8,899 bases of DNA from Halobacteriales archaeon. Lineage in GTDB: Archaea; Halobacteriota; Halobacteria; Halobacteriales; SKSH01. The notes beneath the pieces are model-generated. The model worked only from the letters and a program-made list of their open reading frames with translations, had not been told where the DNA came from and did no database searches. Shown one piece after another: positions 1 to 6,359 of the stretch. The first letter of the stretch is position 1; each line of letters opens with the position of its first letter. The DNA lies in the NCBI GenBank assembly GCA_007118075.1, contig SKSH01000193.1, positions 1 through 8,899 of the forward strand, in the 5' to 3' direction. A program made the position numbers and the translations under genes.

Positions 1-3
1 CGA

Positions 4-21
4 GTGACCCGGTTCGGTCAC
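4..21 (-). terminator. Candidate 3'-end hairpin after the thioesterase gene
   Basis: A perfect 6-bp inverted repeat, GTGACC and GGTCAC with a 6-nt loop, lies 7 bases beyond the thioesterase stop codon. It could mark the transcript 3' end. Archaeal termination depends mainly on a T-run, and none is visible before the window edge, so this is a structure only and its role is a guess. Confidence 0.25.
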
Positions 22-28
22 CATCGGC

Positions 29-448
29 CTAGTGCTGAAAAGCAGCGATAGCTTCGCGGATGAATTCCGGTATCGGGGCTGACTCGCCCAGCTCATCGAC
101 GGCCACCTGCACCAGCTCGCCGGTCGCAAGTAATGTCCCATCTGCCCGCTCACAGCGATACTCGAACGTGATCGAGGAGGTGCCGACCGCAGCGACCCGA
201 ACGGCCCCACGAAGCGTGTCACCGTAGGTCGCCGAGGTGTGATAATCCAACTCGGCGTGGACGACGAACACCTCCCAGCCATCTTCGAGGACACCCTCGT
301 ACGGGTGGCCGATCGCCTTCCAGTAGTTGAGGACCGCCTCGTCGAGGTAGGTCAGGTACTCGCCGAAGAAAACGACGCCCTGGGCATCGGTCTCGGCGAA
401 TCGCACGTCATGTTCGGTGAGGTAGGTGAAGTCAGCATCCTCGTCCAT
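29..448 (-). CDS. Acyl-CoA thioesterase, hotdog fold (4HBT/YbgC-like)
   Basis: This 139-residue protein probably hydrolyses acyl-CoA thioesters in the cytoplasm. It has the length and layout of single-domain 4HBT enzymes. The N-terminal signature VRFAETDAQGVVFFGEYLTY (residues 15-34) matches the family pattern in which the Asp of the TD-x-x-G turn (D21) is the usual catalytic acid and lies at the start of the long central helix (about 22-45). The later strands, for example VVHAELDYHTSATYGDTLRG (62-81) and ITFEYR (93-98), fit the wrapped beta sheet. I chose the ATG at 448 because the family domain begins only a few residues after it. A longer frame reaching 547 adds 33 non-acidic residues without family similarity. 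The gene lies downstream of tRNA-Gln on the same strand, 133 bp away; no strong TATA box was seen. Substrate chain length cannot be told. Confidence 0.88.
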   Translation of the reverse strand: MDEDADFTYLTEHDVRFAETDAQGVVFFGEYLTYLDEAVLNYWKAIGHPYEGVLEDGWEVFVVHAELDYHTSATYGDTLRGAVRVAAVGTSSITFEYRCERADGTLLATGELVQVAVDELGESAPIPEFIREAIAAFQH

Positions 449-581
449 GTTCGTAGCAATGCTTGGGGGGCTATGTGATTGCTGATACGCTACTGCATGA
501 ACTGCTACGGCGCAACCATTGGACTGTGCTCGAGGCAGGTATCTCACGGACTAGACCCGTCAAATCGCACGAGCAATGGCA

Positions 582-685
582 TAGTCCCGAGCGGATTCGA
601 ACCGCTGTCCAGAGCTGGCTCCAGATTCGAGTACACCTCTGAACCTTCCAAAGGCTCCGATGATTGGCCACTACACTACGGGACT
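582..685 (-). tRNA. tRNA-Gln (anticodon UUG) with a 31-nt intron
   Basis: Read on the minus strand, the 7-bp acceptor stem AGTCCCG/CGGGACT spans 685-679 and 589-583, with discriminator A at 582. The T arm is AGCGG-TTCGAAT-CCGCT and the D stem is GTG/CAT. The anticodon stem GGAGC/GCTCT closes only if 31 bases after position 37 are removed, which gives loop CTTTGGA with anticodon TTG (649-651). The mature tRNA is then exactly 73 nt including the discriminator; CCA is not encoded, as is usual in haloarchaea. Without splicing, a scan could misread a second 7-nt loop as anticodon TGG (Pro), but that leaves a long unexplained insert. Acceptor identity AGUCCCG..CGGGACU also fits haloarchaeal tRNA-Gln. 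A 31-nt intron in tRNA-Gln(UUG) is known from Haloferax volcanii (from memory). Confidence 0.93.
617..647 (-). other. tRNA intron in a canonical bulge-helix-bulge
   Basis: The precursor folds by hand into a textbook archaeal splice motif. The anticodon stem is the outer helix. A 4-bp central helix pairs CTTT (exon 1) with GGAG (intron 3' part). The two 3-nt bulges are GGA and CCA. An inner helix pairs AGGTTC with GAATCT. Cutting after the second base of each bulge (GG|A and CC|A) removes 31 nt precisely after position 37, the usual archaeal intron site. The tRNA splicing endonuclease would be the enzyme. Confidence 0.9.
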
Positions 686-710
686 TCAGTTAACCTGAAC
701 CTGTCCTCCC

Positions 711-716
711 TATTAA
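711..716 (-). promoter_or_regulatory. TATA-like box for tRNA-Gln
   Basis: TTAATA on the minus strand is centred about 29 bp upstream of the tRNA 5' end, the expected archaeal TBP position if transcription starts at or just before the tRNA. No other box is better placed. Confidence 0.5.
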
Positions 717-959
717 GACCTACTCAACCCGATTGGCCACCGCAATCTTCGTTGAACCTGCATCCAACACCGCGAAGCGTTGAATGCTGTCGGATAGATC
801 TGGGACCGTAGCTACCGTCTCGACTCACTGGAGAGGTCCAGTTCACCGGAATACGCTCCCGTCGGAGGTACGAATCGGCACTCGCTCGCCAATGCACCCG
901 ATGTTTCGCCTCGATTCTCCCCGAACCGTCTTGTGTCTCCGACGGTCTTACCCCTGAAG

Positions 960-965
960 TTATTA
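960..965 (+). promoter_or_regulatory. TATA-like box for subtilase 1
   Basis: TTATTA centred 27-28 bp before the ATG at 990 implies a leaderless transcript starting at or next to that codon. It supports 990 rather than the upstream ATG at 933 or the downstream one at 1014. An imperfect 7-bp palindrome lies between this box and the start codon. Confidence 0.5.
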
Positions 966-989
966 CGAAACCGGCCAGATTGGCTGGTA

Positions 990-2423
990 ATGACACGCGA
1001 CCGGGCTGGACGGATGACGGTCGTGGGTCTCTCCATCGCCCTGGTGGTCCTGCTCGTGCTCTCGATGGGGGTGACCGTCGCGGCCTCTGGTGACATCCCG
1101 ATACTCACCAGTAACGACGACCCCGAACCGAGCAAGCACCTCATCGATCCATCCCTCAAAGACGTCGAGGGCGAGGTCGAGGCCGTCGTCGTCTTCGAGG
1201 GGCCGACCCCGGAGATTCTCCGCACGGCCACCTCACCACGGTCCTTGCTCGAACACCACGGAGAGCCGTACTTCGAACGCCTCGAGGCATTGGTCCGAAG
1301 CGATCCCGGCCTCGAATTAGAGGATACCCACTGGATCGCGACAGCCGCCACGGTCACCGTCGATACTGAGCAGACCCCGGTGGCGACGCTCGCAACCCTC
1401 CAGGGGGTGTTGACCGTCGAGAAATCATCGACGTTCGACCTCGGCCGGACGGGTCCACCTGATGGCCCAGATCGTGGAGATGCCAGCTCGGACAGCTACA
1501 CCTACGGGCTGACCCAGGCGAATATCCCAAGCGCTTGGGAGGCATTCAACACCCGCGGTGAGGGTACCTCGATCGCCATCTTGGATACCGGTATTGACGC
1601 CGCTCATCTCGATATCGATGTCCATCGGTGGAAGGACTTCGGCGATGATCCTTCTGAGGTCCCGGTGGATTACGGTGACCATGGTACCCACGTGGCCGGC
1701 ACGGCCGTCGGTGGCGACGAAAGTGGCACCGCCATCGGCGTCGCCCCGAATGCCAGGTTGTACGTCGGGGCGGTGTTGACCGACTGTGGTGAATCGTACT
1801 GTCACGGCACGACCAGTCAGATCATCAGTGGCATGGAGTGGGCCGTCGAGGCAGATGCCGACGTCATCAGCTTGAGCCTCGGTGCCAACGGCCATAGCCT
1901 CGCCTACCTCCAGTCGGTCCAGAACATCCATGCGACCGGCACGACCATCGTCGCCGCTACCGGGAACGACGGTGAAGATACCATCACCTCACCGGGTAAC
2001 ATCCACGATGTCATCAGCGTCGGTGCAGTCCAAGAGGACGACCGTGTCTGGTACTGGTCGGGCGGTGGCGAGATCGATGTCGAAGCAACCTGGGGCTCGA
2101 ATGCCCCTGATCACTGGCCGGATGCGTACCTGGCACCTGATGTGACCGCCGCAGGCTTCAACGTCTTCAGTGCGCTTCCCGATGGGGAGTACGGGTACAA
2201 GACCGGGACCAGCATGGCAGCGCCACATGTCGCCGGTGTTGTCGCACTGATGCAATCGGCCACCGATCGCCAGCTCGATCCTGAGGAGATCCGCCAGCTC
2301 CTGAGTGGGACCGCACACCACCCAGCTGGTCCAGGAACCCAGCCCGATGCAGATTACGGCGGTGGCATCGTCGATGCGATGGCAGCTATCGATATCGCGA
2401 TCACCAGTGAGCCGATCGAGTAG
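990..2423 (+). CDS. Secreted subtilisin-like serine protease (peptidase S8), soluble form
   Basis: A 477-residue extracellular endoprotease with the order signal peptide, propeptide, catalytic domain. Residues 1 to about 33 form a hydrophobic signal ending near VAASG; there is no twin arginine, so Sec export seems more likely than the Tat export usual for halolysins. Residues about 60-145 form a propeptide resembling an I9-type inhibitor (EVEAVVVFEGP near the start, HWIATAATVTV later). The catalytic domain runs from about 168 to 470, with Asp199 (ILDTGID), His234 (HGTHVAGT), oxyanion-hole Asn326 (ATGNDGE) and Ser408 (GTSMAAPHV); all key residues are present. A Cys pair, C266 and C271, lies between His and Asn. 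The segment before Ser408 is about 16 residues longer than in subtilisin and carries the motif APDHWPDAYLAP. It ends at SEPIE with no anchor, so it should be released. The next gene, 95 bp downstream, is a paralog with the same catalytic layout. The start was chosen from the TATA spacing. Confidence 0.93.
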   Translation: MTRDRAGRMTVVGLSIALVVLLVLSMGVTVAASGDIPILTSNDDPEPSKHLIDPSLKDVEGEVEAVVVFEGPTPEILRTATSPRSLLEHHGEPYFERLEALVRSDPGLELEDTHWIATAATVTVDTEQTPVATLATLQGVLTVEKSSTFDLGRTGPPDGPDRGDASSDSYTYGLTQANIPSAWEAFNTRGEGTSIAILDTGIDAAHLDIDVHRWKDFGDDPSEVPVDYGDHGTHVAGTAVGGDESGTAIGVAPNARLYVGAVLTDCGESYCHGTTSQIISGMEWAVEADADVISLSLGANGHSLAYLQSVQNIHATGTTIVAATGNDGEDTITSPGNIHDVISVGAVQEDDRVWYWSGGGEIDVEATWGSNAPDHWPDAYLAPDVTAAGFNVFSALPDGEYGYKTGTSMAAPHVAGVVALMQSATDRQLDPEEIRQLLSGTAHHPAGPGTQPDADYGGGIVDAMAAIDIAITSEPIE

Positions 2424-2434
2424 CCACGGAGCAA

Positions 2435-2463
2435 CTCAAACCCGATGACTGCGATGGGTTGAG
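2435..2463 (+). other. Stem-loop between the two protease genes
   Basis: CTCAAACCC pairs with GGGTTGAG to give an 8-bp stem with one bulged A and a 12-nt loop, starting 12 bases after the first protease stop. No T-run follows, so it is a weak terminator candidate. It could instead stabilise or process the transcript 3' end. Confidence 0.3.
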
Positions 2464-2485
2464 CGGTGAATCGCAGATGCTCAGC

Positions 2486-2491
2486 ATTTAA
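2486..2491 (+). promoter_or_regulatory. TATA-like box for subtilase 2
   Basis: ATTTAA is centred about 30 bp upstream of the ATG at 2519. It suggests that the second protease can be transcribed on its own with little or no leader, and it favours the 2519 start over the ATG at 2537. Confidence 0.5.
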
Positions 2492-2518
2492 CCCTCATAG
2501 GCACACATAGTTCGGTAG

Positions 2519-5500
2519 ATGCGACGGCACCACCTGATGAAGGCCGGTGGTATCTGGCTGTTGGTGGTCCTCTTCAGTCTCGCCTTGGCGTTCGGTGGGC
2601 TGGGCTTTGTCGAACTCGGGGCTGCTGGTGCAGACTCGACCATCCATACCGATGGATTCACCATAAGCGACGCCTCGATCGCCGAATCACTGGATAACAC
2701 CACCGGCGAGGTCGAGGTGGCACTCGTCTTCGAGGGCCCACCCGTTGAGGAGTTGGCTGTGAGTGACGATCCGGTCGCTTTCTTACAGGCACATGCTGAT
2801 GACCGCTTCGCGGTGCTCCGTCTATTGGCTGATACAACCGCTTCGATCGATATCGAATCGACGAGCTGGCTGGCAACCACGGCCACGGTCAGTGTCGATA
2901 CCGACGAATACACCATCGAGCAACTGTCCGCCATCCCGCATGTGATCGCCATCGAACCAGGCGACGAGACGGTCAAGCAGCTCGGTTCACCGGTAGGTGG
3001 CAACGAGGATGGGGAGGTGCCACAGCAATCATACACCTACGGCCTCGAACAGATCAATGCCCCCGACGTCTGGGATACGTTCGATACCCGAGGTGCGGGT
3101 GTCGCCGTCTCGGTGCTTGACACCGGTGTCGACCCTGACCATCCCGATATCGATGTCGTAAAGTGGCGCGATTTCAACCCAGATGATCCCTCCGACGATC
3201 CGAAGGACTACGGCGCCCATGGTACCCATGTGGCTGGGACCGTCGTCGGTGGCGATGCTGGTGGAACGCACATCGGTGTCGCACCCGATGCAAAGTTGTA
3301 TGCAGGGGCGGTGTTGACCGATTGCGATGGCGGCTGTTCGGGTCGCACACAGGAGGTCATCGCTGGCATGGAGTGGTCGGTCGATGAGGGTGCAGATGTC
3401 ATCAGCATGAGTCTCGGGAGCATCTCCTACACCTGGCAGTACATCCAGGCGGTCGAGCATGCCATCGCCGCTGACGTGGCGGTCGTCGCCGCCATCGGTA
3501 ACGACGGGGAAGGAACCTCCGCCTCACCGGCTAACGTCTACGACGTTATCAGCGTCGGAGCTTCAGACGAATCAGAATCTATCACGGACTTCTCGAGTGG
3601 TGAGGAGATCGATACCGACGATGCATGGGGCTTTTTCGCCCCCAATGACTGGCCAGATTCATACATCGTACCGGTCATCGCTGCGCCTGGTCATCAGGTG
3701 TTGAGTGCCAATGCCGGCGGTGGCTACCGATTTTCAAGTGGCACCAGTATGGCCACACCGCATGTCGCTGGTGCGATCGCGCTCATGCAGTCGGCGACCG
3801 ATCGTCACCTCTCCCATGAGGCGCTCAGAGACACGCTCATCGAGACTGCCAACCATCCCGACAACGCCGAACAGGACACCCGTTATGGCCACGGTATCCT
3901 CGATGTGTTCGCCGCCACCGAGTCGATCCTCGAGACCGGTATCATCGAGGGAACCGTCACTGACACCATTACAGACGAACCGATCAATGGAGTCACGCTC
4001 ACTACAGCAAACGGCGTGACCGTCGAGGCGACGACCGGATCGGATGGGACGTTCGTGCTCGACGCGATCGAACCGGGGACATACGAGGTGACCGCCGAGC
4101 GAGACGGCTACGAGACCGCAACCGAGACTGACATCGAGGTGGTCGAGGGTGAGACGACGATCGTCGATTTCTCACTCGTCGGCGATGCGGCCCTCGCCCT
4201 CGACATCGAGGATGCAATCTTCGAGACCAGCATCGAGGATGCGAGCATTACCGTCGAAGGTCCCTTCGGCACGTATCCGGTGGAGGAAGCTTCGGGTGGC
4301 CAGTACACCGTCGATGACGTCCCGAGTGTCGGCACCTATCAGGTCAACGTCGATGCCACTGGATACGAATCGACAACCCACTCGGTGACGGTGACTGATG
4401 CCGGTTCGACCGTCTCGCAGACGATCGGTCTCGATGGTGACGGTGCGGTCGAACTGACCGTCACGGATGCGATCACCGGTGCCTCACTCGAAGGCGTCGA
4501 CCTCAGTCTCGAACGAGCCGATGGTGAGACCTCGACCGTACCCGCCGCGACAGAAGGCGACGGTGCAGTGACCCTCAAACTCACGAGCATCGCGTCACCG
4601 TACCAACTCGAACTCACTCGCGATGGATATCACACCGCGGCGGTGACCGATATCGAGGTCACCAGCGACGAGACCATATCCCTTGCACCGTCTCTCGAGG
4701 GTGATGGAGCCATCGAGGTCACCGTGACCGATTCGCTCTTTGAGACCCCGCTCGAATCGGCGGAGGTCGTCGCCGCTGGACCGTTCGGTACCTATCCATC
4801 GACCGAGACCGAACCTGGCACCTACCATCTCACCGGCGTCCCGAGCATCGGTGACCATCAGCTCCAGCTTGAGGCAACCGGGTACGAGTCGCTGGTGTCA
4901 TCGATCGCCGTCACCGAACCCGGTTCCACCGTCACCGAGGACGTCTCCCTCAGTGGCGATGCGGCGATCGAACTCGAGGTACACGATGGCGTGACCGATC
5001 ACCCACTCGATGGAGCGACGCTCACTATCACCCGTGAGACCGGTGCATCGGTCACCGTGGATGGAGCCACCGATGCGGATGGTCACCTCATCCAACAGGT
5101 CCCAGGCACCGGCGAGACCTACACGGTGACCGTCGATCGTGCTGGGTACGATGCCACCGAGACCTCGGCATCGATCGATCCTGGGGCACCGGAATCACTC
5201 TCCCTCGAATTGTTCGGTGATAGCACCCTCGAGCTCACCCTCCTCGATGCGACCTTCGAGGACGGCATCGAGGATGCCACCGTCGACATCGAGGGACCAC
5301 ACGGAGCGTATGCGGTCACAACGGCTGTGGATGGCGAGTACCGCATCGAAGATCTCCCGAGCATCGGCACCTACAACATCGAAGCCGCTGCCGCTGGCTA
5401 TCATGCTGTTTCAGCGATGACAACCATGACCGATACGGGTGAGACCAGACCGATGACGATCGATATGACCGGAGACGCGACACTCACCATCACCGTGGTC

Positions 5501-5824
5501 GATGGAGGTGAAACCCCGATCGAGGGTGCCGTCATCGACCTCGAGGCTGGTGAGGATCGACAGGTCTCCCTCGAGGAGTGGACCGATGAGGCGGGTATCG
5601 TGACCGTGGCGGTCCCTGGGACGAACCAGAACTACACGGTCCGCGCCTCGGCGGATGGCTACCTTCAATCGAGCCTCGATACCGATCCGATCGACTCTGG
5701 CGATGAGGTGACGGTCACTCTCACGTTGGCGACACTCTCCCGTATCCCTGGTTTCACCGTCGCCATCGCGTTCATCGCCATGCTCGCCGCCGCCACCCTC
5801 CTTCAGCTCAGACGAAGATTATGA
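2519..5824 (+). CDS. Cell-surface subtilisin-like protease with multidomain stalk and PGF-CTERM anchor
   Basis: An 1101-residue S8 protease that should be held on the outside of the cell. Order: signal peptide (1 to about 38; RR at 2-3, so Tat is possible), propeptide (about 58-146), catalytic domain (about 170-466), stalk (about 474-1072), sorting tail (about 1075-1101). The active-site set is complete: Asp201 (VLDTGVD), His237 (HGTHVAGT), Asn328 (AIGNDGE), Ser410 (GTSMATPHV). Positions agree within three residues with the preceding protease, and motifs such as SYTYGL and ALMQSATDR are shared, so the two are tandem paralogs. A Cys pair (C269, C273) is also kept. The stalk starts with a carboxypeptidase-regulatory-like domain (474-555: EGTVTD...GTFVLDAIEPGTYEVTAERDGYE), then six related domains in alternating types. 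The end, IPGF, hydrophobic helix, LRRRL, is a PGF-CTERM signal, known in haloarchaea to be processed by archaeosortase A with lipid attachment. The substrate is unknown. Confidence 0.93.
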   Translation: MRRHHLMKAGGIWLLVVLFSLALAFGGLGFVELGAAGADSTIHTDGFTISDASIAESLDNTTGEVEVALVFEGPPVEELAVSDDPVAFLQAHADDRFAVLRLLADTTASIDIESTSWLATTATVSVDTDEYTIEQLSAIPHVIAIEPGDETVKQLGSPVGGNEDGEVPQQSYTYGLEQINAPDVWDTFDTRGAGVAVSVLDTGVDPDHPDIDVVKWRDFNPDDPSDDPKDYGAHGTHVAGTVVGGDAGGTHIGVAPDAKLYAGAVLTDCDGGCSGRTQEVIAGMEWSVDEGADVISMSLGSISYTWQYIQAVEHAIAADVAVVAAIGNDGEGTSASPANVYDVISVGASDESESITDFSSGEEIDTDDAWGFFAPNDWPDSYIVPVIAAPGHQVLSANAGGGYRFSSGTSMATPHVAGAIALMQSATDRHLSHEALRDTLIETANHPDNAEQDTRYGHGILDVFAATESILETGIIEGTVTDTITDEPINGVTLTTANGVTVEATTGSDGTFVLDAIEPGTYEVTAERDGYETATETDIEVVEGETTIVDFSLVGDAALALDIEDAIFETSIEDASITVEGPFGTYPVEEASGGQYTVDDVPSVGTYQVNVDATGYESTTHSVTVTDAGSTVSQTIGLDGDGAVELTVTDAITGASLEGVDLSLERADGETSTVPAATEGDGAVTLKLTSIASPYQLELTRDGYHTAAVTDIEVTSDETISLAPSLEGDGAIEVTVTDSLFETPLESAEVVAAGPFGTYPSTETEPGTYHLTGVPSIGDHQLQLEATGYESLVSSIAVTEPGSTVTEDVSLSGDAAIELEVHDGVTDHPLDGATLTITRETGASVTVDGATDADGHLIQQVPGTGETYTVTVDRAGYDATETSASIDPGAPESLSLELFGDSTLELTLLDATFEDGIEDATVDIEGPHGAYAVTTAVDGEYRIEDLPSIGTYNIEAAAAGYHAVSAMTTMTDTGETRPMTIDMTGDATLTITVVDGGETPIEGAVIDLEAGEDRQVSLEEWTDEAGIVTVAVPGTNQNYTVRASADGYLQSSLDTDPIDSGDEVTVTLTLATLSRIPGFTVAIAFIAMLAAATLLQLRRRL
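4184..5734 (+). repeat. Three tandem copies of an A-B two-domain stalk unit
   Basis: Within the second protease, residues 556-1072 divide into six domains of 85, 88, 85, 87, 85 and 87 residues. Nucleotide spans are A1 4184-4438, B1 4439-4702, A2 4703-4957, B2 4958-5218, A3 5219-5473 and B3 5474-5734. Each begins with D-[AGS]-[AT]-[ILV]-x-[IL] and has a GY near the last strand. A domains share GPFGTYP or GPHGAYA, then VPSIG or LPSIG, and (in A1 and A2) ATGYES. B domains carry a Y-x-[LV]-x-x-[RS]-x-[DA]-GY strand, preceded in B2 and B3 by VPGT. The alternation implies duplication of a unit of about 172 residues. Each is predicted to be a beta-sandwich of the CarboxypepD_reg/CnaB-like type, serving as a spacer or binding module. 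Confidence 0.85.
5741..5821 (+). other. PGF-CTERM sorting signal of the anchored protease
   Basis: Residues 1075-1101 of the second protease show the tripartite signal: Pro-Gly-Phe at 1077-1079, a hydrophobic helix (VAIAFIAMLAAATLL) and a basic end (RRRL). In haloarchaea such tails are recognised by archaeosortase A, removed, and replaced by a lipid anchor. The usual Thr-rich spacer ahead of PGF is present only weakly (TVTLTLATLS). Confidence 0.85.
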
Positions 5825-5860
5825 TCACGAATACCAACGTCAACGAATCGACCAGCTCTC

Positions 5861-5867
5861 GAGGTGA
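5861..5867 (+). promoter_or_regulatory. Shine-Dalgarno site that fixes the membrane-protein start
   Basis: GAGGTGA, complementary to the 16S rRNA 3' end, lies 5 bases before the ATG at 5873. The GTG at 5864 is inside this motif, so it is unlikely to be the start. A leadered start fits cotranscription with the protease gene 48 bp upstream. Confidence 0.7.
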
Positions 5868-5872
5868 GCCAG

Positions 5873-6358
5873 ATGGCCGGTGATGCAGCGATCAGTCGGG
5901 CAGATCTTCTCAGTCTGCTCGCCGTCATCGGGTACCTCATCTCGCTCATCCTCCCTTGGTTATCGGCCGACGAACCCGTGTTGGTCACCGGTGGTCAAGC
6001 TCGCACCTCGATGGCTGGCTATCACGCGTTCGATGTGTTGTTGCTCACCGGGGTGGTCGTCGTCTGTGGATTGCTCACCCTGTTGTTCTGGTTGGCACGT
6101 GACCGTCGGATGCTCGCTGGCATGGCCATCGGCGTGGCTGGGCTCGTCGTCATCGCCACCACCGGTATCTACCTGCTCGATCCTTTCCTCGGGTTGACGA
6201 CCGGTGCCTTGACCTACGACGGTGTCTCTGCCGGTATCGGCGTCTACGTGGCCTTACTGAGTGGCATCGGCATGCTCGCTGCGTCGATCAACTATCTCCA
6301 AGAGGACCGTCACCACGGTCGTCGACCACCGATCGGCCTCCTCGATCGCTTTCGGTGA
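5873..6358 (+). CDS. Small four-helix integral membrane protein, function unknown
   Basis: This 161-residue protein has four predicted membrane helices, at about residues 11-31, 53-75, 79-103 and 118-141, with a short basic C-terminal tail (residues 146-161, HHGRRPP followed by LLDRFR). An external or internal loop of about 20 residues, rich in small polar residues, separates helices 1 and 2. A PWL motif closes helix 1 and a basic RDRR turn separates helices 2 and 3. I do not recognise a named family. It begins 48 bp after the anchored protease, has its own Shine-Dalgarno site and no visible TATA box, so it is probably the last gene of the protease operon. It may assist export, anchoring or regulation of that protease, but this is inference from position only. 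It ends one base from the stop codon of the convergent DtxR-type gene. Confidence 0.8.
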   Translation: MAGDAAISRADLLSLLAVIGYLISLILPWLSADEPVLVTGGQARTSMAGYHAFDVLLLTGVVVVCGLLTLLFWLARDRRMLAGMAIGVAGLVVIATTGIYLLDPFLGLTTGALTYDGVSAGIGVYVALLSGIGMLAASINYLQEDRHHGRRPPIGLLDRFR

Positions 6359-6359
6359 A

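Larger units (their letters stand above)
686..989. other. Gene-free divergent region between tRNA-Gln and subtilase 1
   Basis: About 300 bp without a convincing gene. It holds the tRNA promoter at its left end and the first protease promoter at its right end. Open frames here encode basic, Ser/Arg-rich peptides unlike the acidic proteins of the neighbours. A 9-bp inverted repeat, CCGTCGGAG (859-867) and CTCCGACGG (937-945), lies in the middle, but its arms are 69 bp apart and chance can explain it. Confidence 0.6.

Noticed and set aside
449..547. Longer N-terminus of the thioesterase (33 extra residues)
   Set aside because: The extension is rich in Ser, His and Ala and lacks family similarity. 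The acidic start MDEDADF at 448 sits directly before the conserved domain.
583..685. tRNA-Pro(UGG) reading of the tRNA
   Set aside because: Using TGG leaves a 30-nt insert with no splice motif, while the Gln(UUG) reading gives a full bulge-helix-bulge and a 73-nt mature tRNA.
479..811. Plus-strand 110-codon open frame
   Set aside because: It runs through the tRNA-Gln gene on the opposite strand and encodes a non-acidic, Ser/Pro/Leu-rich product.
859..945. 9-bp perfect inverted repeat CCGTCGGAG/CTCCGACGG
   Set aside because: The arms are 69 bp apart. A few such pairs are expected by chance in a window of this size, and it does not sit at a promoter element.
582..989. tRNA-associated integration site
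   Set aside because: No integrase, no repeated tRNA 3' end and no composition break was seen in the window.
724..996. Minus-strand 90-codon open frame in the tRNA-protease gap
   Set aside because: Basic, Arg/Ser-rich translation unlike haloarchaeal proteins, no promoter seen, and it overlaps the protease promoter and start.
4184..5734. CRISPR-like or DNA-level tandem repeat in the protease gene
   Set aside because: The periodicity is at protein level with diverged codons. There are no identical direct repeats with spacers.
5864..5872. GTG start for the membrane protein
   Set aside because: The GTG lies inside the GAGGTGA Shine-Dalgarno motif, which is correctly spaced for the ATG at 5873.
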